Source: Baffinella frigidus (lineage: Eukaryota; Cryptophyceae; Cryptomonadales; Baffinellaceae). From it: a stretch of DNA of 13,971 bases. The notes below the pieces were generated by a model. The model saw only the letters and a list, made by a program, of their open reading frames with translations, had not been told where the DNA came from and did not search any database. The stretch is taken from assembly GCA_026770585.1 (NCBI GenBank), contig MU647284.1, positions 81,021 through 94,991 of the forward strand, written 5' to 3'. The position numbers and the translations under genes are program-made. Below are positions 9,101 to 13,420 of the stretch, piece by piece (position 1 is the stretch's first letter; each line of letters begins with the position of its first letter).

Positions 9101-12015
9101 GATCGGTCCAAATAAATGGTCCGTTCTGCGAAGCCCACTGTGTGAGAGGCGCTATCACCCTGAGCGTCAAGACAGCTGCCACCATCCCGCAACTCTTGCC
9201 ACCTCCAGTCCTGGTACCAACACCGCCTACCACTTAGCAGCGGCCGAGTTCCTTTTCCCCCGGATATCCGGGGAAAATGCGGTTAGAATCCTAGGCAAAT
9301 GGATAAGATTCTAGTACAACTCGTTTGGATGGACTGTATCCGTGAAGCCCCCAGTGGCTGCTAAGTGAGGTAATCCCAACTTCTGTCTGATGGTTCAGGA
9401 CTGGGCTGATGAGGGTGGACATGGGCCCGCGTCTGGGTTGGCTGATTTCCTGTCAGCGGCCGTGAACGTTGAATTCCTGTGTGGCGGATGCGGGTGCGGG
9501 GTGCAGATGAAGTCGTGCCGTTGGTGTATTTCGGGGGTGAGTGCTACTTGATGGATTGAGCTGGTGCGGGTGCGGGTGCAGATGAAGAGTTTCTCGCGCC
9601 TCTCGTACGAAAAGGGCATCGTCATCGTCCGCTGCGACGGTCTGCCACACCTAAACCCCAAACCCCAAACCCCAAACCCCAAACCCCAAGCCACAAACCA
9701 CACACCACACACCACAAACCAAAAACCGCTGCAACGGTCCGTCTCTCCCTCCACTCGAGAACTCTATTTGCATGTGGGATTGTGTGTACCAGAAACGGGC
9801 GAGTTTGGTCACGTCCCCCCCGTATTCTCAAGTATTCTCAAGCTCAACTTGAGTATTCTCCAAGTTGACATGCGGAGTGCCCGTCACTCCCACGCAAGAG
9901 CCTAGTGGTGGGTGTAGATGAAGAGTTCCGCGCGCCTTTCGTACGAGAAGGGCATCATCGTCCGCTGCGACGGTCTGTCACTCCCACGCATGAGCTGAGA
10001 GTTGAGCTGGCGAAATGGAGTCTTTCTATTATGTGCACCACGATTCGGACACTTTGGGAGATAGATCACAGAAATTCCCCGCAATACGCCAATTTGCCGT
10101 CGCTCCCCGCGTATGCCTCACTGGGGTTGACCGACTGTTTTCAAGGGGAGCCCGGGATCTTTTCCGCTCCAAAGTTGACGGGGTTTTACCACACATACTC
10201 AGCATGTCAACCGCGACGGCCCGCCACTCCCATGCAAGAGCCTAGCGTTGAGCTGCCGGAACAGACTAGAAACGGGACTTTTACAAAGCAGGGTTGTTGC
10301 ATTTGAAGCAGGCACGGGCAGTGCCAAAATGGGCACCAGCAAAGCTGGCGCGAGAGGTCGTTGGAGAGACGACGCCCCCGCATTTCGGCACTTCGGCCGA
10401 AACCACTAGGTTGCCAGGCCAGGGGTTGCCGTGCGTAACCCCTAGACCAGCTCTTAGCGCCTAAACGCGTATACTCCCAAGAGCCTGCAGGCCCCTTCTA
10501 AGAACGGGAGGGGGCGAGCATAAAATGCGCACCCATGTTTCACCTGTGCCACGAAACACTTTCAGCGCGGAGTGCCACTTAGCAGCGACCGAGGACCTCT
10601 TCGCCTGGAATCCCAGGTGAAAATCCGGTTAGGTTGGAGGGCAGCGGATAAGATTCCAGTGCAAATCGTGTAGATGGACTGTACCCGTGGAGCCCCCGGT
10701 GGCTGCTAAGTGGCTACCCCGTTTGCAGGGTGCCAAAATCGGCATCTGATCGCGGACAACCTTGGATGGTACCGAGACTGGTCTGTGCGCCCTACACTCG
10801 AAACTCTGAACCCCTCAACCCTTACCCTAGTGCGCCCGTCCCCCTTTCATATCTTAACCCGTAAACCTTAACCCTCAAACCCTAAACCCTAAACCCTAAA
10901 CCCTGAACACCAAACACCAAACACCAAACACCAAACACCAAACACCAAACACCAAACACCAAACACCAAACACCAAACACCAAATCTCACACCCGGTGCG
11001 CCCGACACTCGAAACTCTGAACCCCTAAACCCTTACCCTAGTTCGCCCGTGGCCTGATGCCTTGAAACCCTGTTTCGAAAGACTGAGGCGTGTCTCTCTC
11101 GCCCGCGGGCGCCCGCTCTCTCTCTCTTTCTCTCGCTCGCGCACTCTCTCTCTATCTCCCTCGCTGTCCCTTTTTTTTCCTTCCCCGATTGACTTTACAA
11201 GTGATTTGACCGCGGCCGAACATTCTCTCTTCGAACTGATTGACTTTCAACTGCGGGTTTTCCGTTTCTCGGGCAATTGTACGAGATGTCGCCCGAAATC
11301 GGGCAGCCTGCGGCGCAAAAATCCAGATAAGAACACTTGAAAAGTCAATCGGGAAGAAATGGTTTCTTCCCGGTTTGGGAGCTGTAGAACCGCTCCCAAC
11401 TCGGGAAGAAACCATTACTCTCTCGCTCTCCCTCTCCCTCTCGCTCTCCCTCTCTTTCACTCTCGCGCGCGCGTGAGTGCTGTCTCCAGCCTGTCCCGAG
11501 GCGGGCCTGTCTCACGCCTTGCGCAGCCACTCTGTGGAGCACCCTCGCCCACTCTTTCGAAGAGTGTCGACACAGTCTTTCGATCAACCGAACCCCGAAC
11601 CCCGAAACACGAAATACGAAACCCCACACCCTGAAACCTAAATCCTAAACCCTAAACCAAACAAAAACGAAAAACGAAACCCGAAACCCGAAACCTGAAA
11701 CCTCACACCAGAAACCCGAGACCCGAGACCCCAAACCCCAAAACAGGTTGCACCAGGGAGACAAGAATGTTGAAGATATCCTGGCGCGAAAAGGCCAAGA
11801 CGTATCTGCCCCTCCTAATCACGCCCTGAGAGAGAGCTACTTTACTGAAAACGTGCTGCTTAGCGGGACTACAGAAACCCCCATCTCTGCAGCCCTGGTG
11901 TTTTCTTTGTGGTACCGAAAAGATCTGTCCTGAGGGTGATCTTTTCGGTAACATAGTGCGATCCAGAGCAGCATTCGTTGCCGACTGAGTGCGCATCGAA
12001 ACTCCCATCGCGCTT

Positions 12016-12091
<76 letters not shown>

Positions 12092-12586
12092 CCCTGGCAT
12101 GATACCAGCCTTGCCAGAATGAAAGCTCTCTTGGATGGGGCATTTTGACTTTGGGAATGATTGGCACCTGGACTGGACTGCTACCTCACTTTCGAGAAAC
12201 CCCCTTGGAGGGGTTCCTCGCGAGTAACTCCAGGCCCTTGGGTAGGGTATTCCATGCTCGTTCTTGGAGCCGTTTTATGGCTAAAAAATGACTTTTTGAC
12301 AACGTTTTTCCGTCAAAATGACTTTTGAATACCCCCCCCTCCAGCCCTGCGTGGGGACACGTGTCGCCCTAGGGACCTACGAGAGTCCTACTCCTGGGAG
12401 CCTGGGACCTCCCTGCATGTATGGGGTGTTGTATGTGGCTCCTACGGCGTGAGGGGTCTCATTTTCGAACTTAACCCTAAATCCCAAACCCTAAACCCAT
12501 ACCCTAAACCCCAAACCCCTGCACAGGTGCAAAAGATCTCGGGCAAGAAAGCAGAGTCGCTTTACCAAGAGTGGAAGGAGGACTGA
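2918..12586 (+). CDS. DNL-type zinc-finger protein (Zim17/Hep1/DNLZ family), split gene
   Basis: Coordinates span the whole gene. Proposed minimal exons: 2918-3130, 8401-8457, 9582-9639, 10729-10780, 11747-11801, 12527-12586, giving 164 residues. All junctions are GT-AG and phases match (0, 0, 1, 2, 0). Family members are escort chaperones that keep organellar Hsp70 soluble and bind one zinc ion. The zinc ligands appear as Cys83/Cys86 (FTCCRCETR) and Cys108/Cys111 (VRCDGC), 21 residues apart as I recall for the family. The name-giving HLIADNLGW follows at 115-123, then KNVEDILARKG (133-143) as in family C-termini, and a lysine-rich end. The leader is plastid-type, so the partner is inferred to be plastid Hsp70. 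The 5.27-kb first intron and the duplicated exons inside it mean longer isoforms (about 200-207 residues) are likely. Domain identity is firm; attachment of the 2918 exon rests on phase, strand and normal total length. Confidence 0.85.
3189..3214. repeat. 26-bp perfect palindrome
   Basis: gcaacccttgttg is followed directly by its reverse complement; an extra half unit (cccttgttgc) precedes it. It lies early in intron 1, just upstream of the duplicated segment at 3216. It could form a cruciform or a tight RNA hairpin. Confidence 0.85.
3216..3304. repeat. 89-bp intronic duplication, copy 1
   Basis: The segment from ttctcaagcctggggaaacg to caccaccagccct is repeated at 5043-5131 at the same length with one substitution. 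Such high identity means a recent copy. Both copies are in intron 1 of the DNL gene. Confidence 0.9.
3488..3682 (+). CDS. Candidate internal exon (65 codons), unrecognised
   Basis: An open frame runs from a possible acceptor (gagcagag|CTC) to a possible donor (TTG|gtggga), phase 0 at both ends, so it would fit between exon 1 and the later exons. The translation is mixed and protein-like (VFSDARAIGRARDLMNNVD, then GQIDGLLSQLTYDNW), but I recognise no family. A second open frame overlaps and continues (FASRVTAENSSLAVLLFNAF to a stop at 3779), so a frameshifted relic is also possible. The splice sites are weak. Confidence 0.28.
4032..4160 (+). CDS. Linker exon, copy 1 (cassette or mutually exclusive)
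   Basis: This is a 43-codon exon between acceptor gctcgcag|GAG and donor GTG|gtacgtacc, phase 0 at both ends. It encodes an acidic start (EEGDSPEEAAF), a proline-rich core (VPPPTTNILPPGRE) and FQEFITSNLDEDV. Copy 2 (4262) differs mostly by synonymous or conservative changes: GGA AGG versus GGT CGG changes two adjacent bases yet keeps Gly-Arg, and ATC versus CTC occurs twice. That pattern indicates selection on this frame. It would sit between the plastid leader and the zinc finger as a flexible linker. It could instead belong to a separate gene nested in intron 1; DEDV resembles part of PAP/fibrillin C-termini only weakly. Confidence 0.55.
4262..4369 (+). CDS. Linker exon, copy 2
   Basis: This is a 36-codon exon between acceptor ccaggtcag|AAG and donor GTG|gtacgtacc, phase 0 at both ends. 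It encodes KWEFALPLVPPPTSN, then ILPPGREVFQEFLTSNLDED and V. It ends 209 bases after copy 1; the 101-base interval between them is unlike the next interval except for the first nine donor bases (gtacgtacc). Both copies keep intact splice sites and frame. Since both have symmetric phase, either or both could be included without changing the downstream frame. Confidence 0.55.
4421..4670. repeat. Paired CCCTACGG/CCGTAGGG palindromic repeats
   Basis: Two related clusters (about 4424-4470 and 4626-4667) are built from ccctacg/cgtaggg arms and both end in tcctacggat or ccctacggat. They flank linker-exon copy 3 and recall the core of the MITE family at 565-690, but lack its terminal repeats. Confidence 0.5.
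4484..4569 (+). pseudogene. Linker exon, copy 3, frameshifted
   Basis: It matches copies 1 and 2 over CTCGTGCCCCCGCCCACC to GAGGACGTG and keeps the donor gtacgtacc at 4570. It has lost its 5' part and one base after FQEF, which creates an in-frame TGA; GAC has become GGC near the end. It ends 200 bases after copy 2, continuing a spacing near 200 bases. It is a recently disabled exon. Confidence 0.7.
4747..5017. other. Intron 1 stretch with no supported gene
   Basis: Open frames here are short, cysteine-rich and lack protein-like composition. I see only unique intronic sequence leading into the 33-bp repeat at 4987. Confidence 0.5.
5018..5043 (-). pseudogene. 26-base exact fragment of the SPRY gene
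   Basis: These 26 bases are identical to 2112-2137, which on the minus strand codes for YWEVTFAD of the SPRY domain. The fragment is too short to be functional. The exact match shows the SPRY gene served as a donor. Confidence 0.85.
5043..5131. repeat. 89-bp intronic duplication, copy 2
   Basis: It is a near-identical copy of 3216-3304 (one substitution in the gcgag.ggtcc segment), abutting the SPRY fragment with a shared base. Confidence 0.9.
5432..5660. repeat. Inverted and direct array of EcoRI-containing G-run repeats
   Basis: The unit is cgaatttcacatgggagaattc followed by eight or more G. It occurs inverted at 5432-5465 and direct from 5483, 5515 and about 5620, with a partial near 5606. 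The first two form a hairpin with a loop of about 17 bases (5466-5482). The loop segment agataaatgttgaaa recurs inverted at about 5587-5602. Confidence 0.8.
5683..5932. repeat. 50-bp direct repeats flanking a GAGACA microsatellite
   Basis: agattgacttcacgatgc, then ttccaggcacgt and ccccgtgtccaccg, occur at 5683-5731 and again at 5884-5932 with a few differences. The interval holds the microsatellite 5765-5833. Confidence 0.8.
5765..5833. repeat. (GAGACA)n microsatellite
   Basis: About ten tandem hexamers with slight imperfections at the 5' end. All three frames are open through it, which explains the spurious arginine/aspartate and threonine/glutamate ORFs. Confidence 0.95.
5935..6069. repeat. 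Degenerate telomere-like heptamer array (TGYAGGG)
   Basis: Tandem heptamers TGCAGGG and TGTAGGG with TTTAGGG at the start, so variants of the (TTTAGGG)n telomere repeat, G-rich on this strand. It is interstitial, in intron 1. Confidence 0.85.
6416..6615. repeat. Three copies of a 30-bp motif separated by ACCCCACCCCCTAAA spacers
   Basis: aattctcccggggcaaagtc continuing to agcgaggtgc is exact at 6416-6445 and 6523-6552; a diverged copy is at 6588-6615. Spacers are C-rich telomere-like repeats (ccccctaaaccccac). Spacing is about 107 then 65 bases. Confidence 0.85.
6679..6868. repeat. 190-bp near-perfect hairpin
   Basis: The 48-base arms 6679-6726 and 6821-6868 pair at 46 of 48 positions. The inner part adds agacttca/tgaagtct pairing, and the left arm contains cttcgaga repeats. 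It may be a snap-back MITE or a foldback transcript within intron 1. No target-site duplication is evident. Confidence 0.85.
6880..7285. other. Intron 1 stretch with no supported gene
   Basis: I see no convincing ORF, exon or RNA gene. A short telomere-like phrase (gggtttaggg, about 7071-7080) and cagctc/cagtc-rich sequence (7146-7200) are the only features. Confidence 0.5.
7286..7310. repeat. Perfect inverted repeat around AATTAGG
   Basis: atttaattagg and its complement are separated by cct (arms of 11). It is AT-rich compared with its surroundings. Confidence 0.85.
7600..7630. repeat. 12-bp GC-rich hairpin
   Basis: ggaacccgcgac (7600-7611) pairs perfectly with 7619-7630 across a 7-base loop. 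No U tract follows, and a bacterial-type terminator is not expected here. Confidence 0.85.
7697..7714. repeat. 18-bp perfect palindrome
   Basis: cacgccagatctggcgtg, flanked by cttaag...taag that could extend it imperfectly. Confidence 0.85.
7855..7971. repeat. Interleaved inverted repeats
   Basis: Arm A (7855-7871, ttggggtgaccgcctcc) is the exact complement of A' (7929-7945). Arm B (7887-7910, ctgatgcgggacggctgcag plus catc) is the exact complement of B' (7948-7971). The order A-B-A'-B' makes the two stems interleave, so they form a pseudoknot or exclude one another. A third copy of ggaggcggtcac lies at 7911-7922. Related tgaccgcctcccaacactc phrases occur at 7424 and 7731. Confidence 0.9.
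8271..8400 (+). repeat. Telomere-like C-rich tract leading to a 3' splice site
   Basis: Degenerate CCCTAAA/CCCGAAA/CCCCAGA units run to 8390 and are followed within ten bases by the acceptor gcaacacag|GTG of exon 8401. The tract would serve as the pyrimidine-rich region of the intron end. Confidence 0.75.
8401..8457 (+). CDS. DNL zinc-finger exon: first CxxC pair
   Basis: This exon has 19 codons between acceptor aacacag|GTG and donor CAG|gtgcga, phase 0 at both ends. It encodes VVRPKISMVFTCCRCETRQ. The FTCxxCxTR signature is the start of the DNL zinc ribbon; Cys83 and Cys86 (164-residue numbering) are ligands. A longer ORF overlapping here in another frame is not the coding one. Confidence 0.88.
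8735..8779. repeat. 15-bp perfect hairpin
   Basis: ctgttgactaattcg pairs with 8765-8779 over a 15-base loop. Its core attagtcaacag recurs at about 8973. Confidence 0.85.
8790..9090. other. Intron stretch with no supported gene
   Basis: This is part of the intron between exons 8401 and 9582. I see no exon-like frame, only the attagtcaacag repeat phrase. Confidence 0.5.
9094..9133. repeat. 16-bp imperfect hairpin
   Basis: cttcgcagatcggtcc pairs with ggtccgttctgcgaag at 14 of 16 positions over an 8-base loop. Confidence 0.8.
9231..9367 (+). ncRNA. 137-bp structured element, copy 1
   Basis: The ends are complementary (cacttagcagc / gctgctaagtg). An inner stem ttccccc-gg/cc-ggggaa (9255-9263 with 9268-9275, one bulged C) and a second stem tagaatc/gattcta follow. 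It aligns end to end with 10574-10714, with compensatory stem changes, so it is either a conserved RNA or a MITE with inherent structure. ggttagaatcc differs by one base from a Pol III B box, so a tRNA-like SINE is a weaker alternative. The strand is assumed from the host gene. Confidence 0.5.
9476..9515 (+). pseudogene. Fragment of exon-B start with its acceptor
   Basis: gcgggtgcggggtgcag|ATGAAG repeats the acceptor and first two codons of exon 9582-9639, then diverges. It looks like a truncated duplicate. Confidence 0.4.
9582..9639 (+). CDS. DNL zinc-finger exon B (canonical copy)
   Basis: This is a 58-base exon between acceptor gggtgcag|ATG and donor GACG|gtctgc; it enters in phase 0 and leaves one base of the next codon. 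It encodes MKSFSRLSYEKGIVIVRCD and the first base of Gly110. SxxSYEKGxVIVRC is the core of DNL zinc ribbons; Cys108 is the third ligand. Copy 9918-9972 is a close paralogue; this one keeps the family spacing and the Phe of SFS, so I take it as the default exon. Confidence 0.88.
9647..9725. repeat. (CCCCAAA)n telomere-like tract
   Basis: About five ccccaaa heptamers begin eight bases after the donor of exon B and grade into cacaaaccacacacc. It is the C-rich strand in the sense of the gene. Confidence 0.85.
9878..9904 (+). repeat. Exon-B flank repeat upstream of copy B'
   Basis: cgtcactcccacgcaagagc (9882-9901) matches the sequence just downstream of B' (9975-9990) and of the remnant at 10226-10250. 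It shows that exon B and its downstream flank were duplicated as a unit more than once. Confidence 0.6.
9918..9972 (+). CDS. Exon B' : alternative zinc-finger exon
   Basis: This is a 55-base duplicate of 9582-9639 with intact acceptor (gggtgtag|ATG) and donor (GACG|gtctgt) and the same phases, so it can replace exon B in frame. It encodes MKSSARLSYEKGIIVRCD. Relative to B it has TTC TCG to TCC GCG, two silent changes (CTC/CTT, GAA/GAG), and an in-frame loss of three bases that turns GIVIVRC into GIIVRC. That leaves 20 instead of 21 residues between the CxxC pairs. Including both B and B' would break the reading frame (58+55 is not a multiple of three), so use would have to be mutually exclusive. 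It may be a decaying copy; no stop or splice-site lesion is visible. Confidence 0.6.
9985..10310. other. Intron stretch with exon-flank remnants only
   Basis: Apart from a remnant of the exon-B end and downstream flank at about 10216-10260 (ccgcgacggcccgccactcc), I see no gene here. Confidence 0.5.
10317..10340 (+). pseudogene. Possible remnant of exon C
   Basis: gcag|TGCCAAAATGGGCACC resembles the acceptor and start of exon 10729 (gcag|GGTGCCAAAATCGGCATC) but lacks GG and diverges afterwards, losing HLIADN. The match is short, so this is tentative. Confidence 0.35.
10341..10573. other. Hairpin-rich intronic stretch
   Basis: Short stems include gtcgt/acgac (10346-10363), ttcggc/gccgaa (10384-10401) and aggggtt/aacccct (10421-10443). 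No known RNA family is recognised. It directly precedes structured element copy 2. Confidence 0.4.
10574..10714 (+). ncRNA. 141-bp structured element, copy 2
   Basis: The 13-base ends gccacttagcagc and gctgctaagtggc are exact complements. The inner stem is ttcgcctgg/ccaggtgaa (10600-10608 with 10613-10621). Compared with copy 1, one pair changed from C-G to T-A and another from C-G to G-T, keeping the helix. The 3' half (ggataagatt, gatggactgta, agccccc) is the most conserved. It ends 14 bases before exon C, so it could influence recognition of that 3' splice site. Confidence 0.5.
10729..10780 (+). CDS. DNL zinc-finger exon C: second CxxC and DNL motif
   Basis: This is a 52-base exon between acceptor tttgcag|GG and donor GACTG|gtctgt. 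The first two bases complete Gly110; the last two begin Trp127. It encodes CQNRHLIADNLGWYRD. Cys111 completes the four zinc ligands and HLIADNL is the family signature. The aromatic after GW is Tyr rather than the common Phe. Family assignment is certain here. Confidence 0.92.
10785..11050. repeat. 55-bp direct repeats flanking telomere-like arrays
   Basis: gtgcgcccnacactcgaaactctgaacccc... ccctagt.cgcccgt occurs at 10785-10839 and 10996-11050 with few differences. Between them lie CCCTAAA units (10862-10903) and about eleven CACCAAA heptamers (10905-10985). The flanking copies suggest expansion by slippage or unequal exchange. Confidence 0.85.
11093..11178. repeat. Pyrimidine-rich CT tract
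   Basis: Imperfect CT repeats end in a run of T. A second CT tract lies at 11413-11470. Both are intronic low-complexity sequence. Confidence 0.85.
11350..11415. repeat. Three-arm alternative hairpin
   Basis: Arm 2 (11359-11372, atggtttcttcccg) can pair with arm 1 (cgggaagaaa, 11350-11359) in a tight hairpin, or with arm 3 (11402-11415, exact 14-base complement) enclosing gggag...ctccc. The two folds exclude one another. Confidence 0.8.
11588..11745 (+). repeat. Telomere-like C-rich tract ending at a 3' splice site
   Basis: Degenerate CCCTAAA, CCCGAAA and CCCCAAA units run right into the acceptor accccaaaacag|G of exon 11747. Confidence 0.85.
11747..11801 (+). CDS. DNL protein exon D: KNVEDILARKG segment
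   Basis: This is a 55-base exon between acceptor aaaacag|G and donor GAC|gtatct. The first G completes TGG (Trp127) with exon C. It encodes LHQGDKNVEDILARKGQD. Family members carry a similar K-N-[IV]-E-[DE]-I-L-x-x-[KR]-G stretch after the DNL motif. Exit phase is 0. If the intron were retained, the frame would run on to a stop at about 11933. Confidence 0.88.
11913..11950. repeat. 13-bp perfect hairpin
   Basis: taccgaaaagatc pairs with 11938-11950 over a 12-base loop. It lies 110 bases into the last intron, across the stop codon of the frame that would be read through from exon D. Confidence 0.85.
12016..12088. repeat. (TG)n(GA)n compound microsatellite
   Basis: About twelve TG then about twenty-five GA dinucleotides, in the last intron of the DNL gene. 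Confidence 0.97.
12259..12345. repeat. Dispersed repeat, copy 2
   Basis: Same block order as 2694-2785: tcgttcttggagccgttt, aaaatgacttt, caaaatgacttttgaat, C run. Confidence 0.6.
12471..12526 (+). repeat. CCCTAAA tract ending at the last 3' splice site
   Basis: Near-perfect CCCTAAA and CCCCAAA units, then cccctgcacag|GTG, the acceptor of the terminal exon. Confidence 0.85.
12527..12586 (+). CDS. DNL protein terminal exon E
   Basis: This is a 60-base exon from acceptor ctgcacag|GTG to TGA. It encodes VQKISGKKAESLYQEWKED and the stop. Phase 0 joins it to exon D. The basic-then-acidic helical tail is consistent with family C-termini, which vary. A polyadenylation signal follows 60 bases later. 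Confidence 0.85.
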   Translation: MQKISGKKAESLYQEWKED

Positions 12587-12646
12587 AGGCGTCCTGTTGC
12601 AACTTTGCTTCCGAGGGAGGGAACGCATGGCGGCCGTTTTGGTGGA

Positions 12647-12652
12647 AATAAA
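12647..12652 (+). terminator. Polyadenylation signal AATAAA
   Basis: A canonical AATAAA lies about 60 bases after the stop codon of the DNL gene, with a T/G-rich stretch (gctgtgtcttt) just after it. Its position supports 12584-12586 as the true stop. Confidence 0.75.
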
Positions 12653-12786
12653 GCTGTGTCTTTGGAAGAAGCCCCTGCTGCGATTCAGTGTTGAGCGAGA
12701 CTCCGTTTGAGATATTAGCCGTACAGTGGTACAGGGGAGGAAGGGGCCAGCCTCCCCAACCCGCCCCCCCTCTTCACCCCCGGGGG

Positions 12787-12913
12787 GACTACGGGGGTAC
12801 CTGGCTCATAAGAAACTGCACCCCCCTAGGACCCTACAGTAGGCCTATGCCTAGTGCCCTATGGTGGTCCTATGGGGGCGGCGGTTTCTTATGAGCGAGG
12901 TACCCCTGTAGTC
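12787..12913. mobile_element. MITE, best-preserved copy
   Basis: The 30-base ends 12787-12816 and 12884-12913 are complementary at 28 of 30 positions (consensus gactac.ggggtacct.gct, then cataagaaac). The centre is the CCTAGG/CCCTAC/ggtggtcc core. At 127 bp with no ORF it is non-autonomous. Other copies: 127-231, 565-690, 12931-13007, and a terminus at 13144-13158. Confidence 0.8.
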
Positions 12914-12930
12914 CCTTCCTTCCCTGCGCT

Positions 12931-13007
12931 GTACCTCGCTCGTAAAAAACTGCCCCCCCCTCCCCTAGGGCCACCATAGGGCCCTAGGCACAGGCATACT
13001 GTACCCA
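12931..13007. mobile_element. MITE, truncated copy
   Basis: It begins gtacctcgctcgtaaaaaac, carries the cctagggccaccatagggcc core and ends near actgtaccc without a matching right terminus. It sits 17 bases after the full copy. A lone terminus (cataagaaactgcac) is at 13144-13158. Confidence 0.7.
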
Positions 13008-13184
13008 CCCGACTCGGAAACAACACAAAGCAGCCCCCATGAACCTTAACACACAACCGACGCACTTTCAAAGAATAAAAATAAGACAAAAACACAAGGA
13101 CCTAAATGAACCCGCCATAAAAAAAAACTGACAACGACAACCCCATAAGAAACTGCACAGGGGGAACAGACACGAACGAGACAA

Positions 13185-13420
13185 TGAAGAGCAACGGGGG
13201 TGCTAAGAGGGGGAGGGGCGGGGAGGAGGAGAGGAAGGGGAAGAAGGGAGGGAGGGAGGAAGGGGAGGGAAGGAGAGAGGGAGGAAGGGAGGGGAGGAAC
13301 AGGGGGAGAAAGGAAAGAGGGGAGGGAGGAGGGAAGGAGGAGGGGAGGCAGGAGAGGAGGCAAAAAGACCTAAAAGAGAGGAGGCAGGAGGGGATAGAAG
13401 AGAAGAGGGAACCTTGACGA
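13185..13420. repeat. Polypurine (GGGAGG/GGAAGG) tract
   Basis: About 230 bases almost purely of G and A on this strand. All frames are open and give meaningless Gly/Arg/Glu/Lys ORFs. Such tracts can form triplex DNA. Confidence 0.9.

Noticed and set aside
13184-13417. 77-residue Gly/Arg/Glu/Lys ORF
   Set aside because: It is a translation of the polypurine tract, with no domain.
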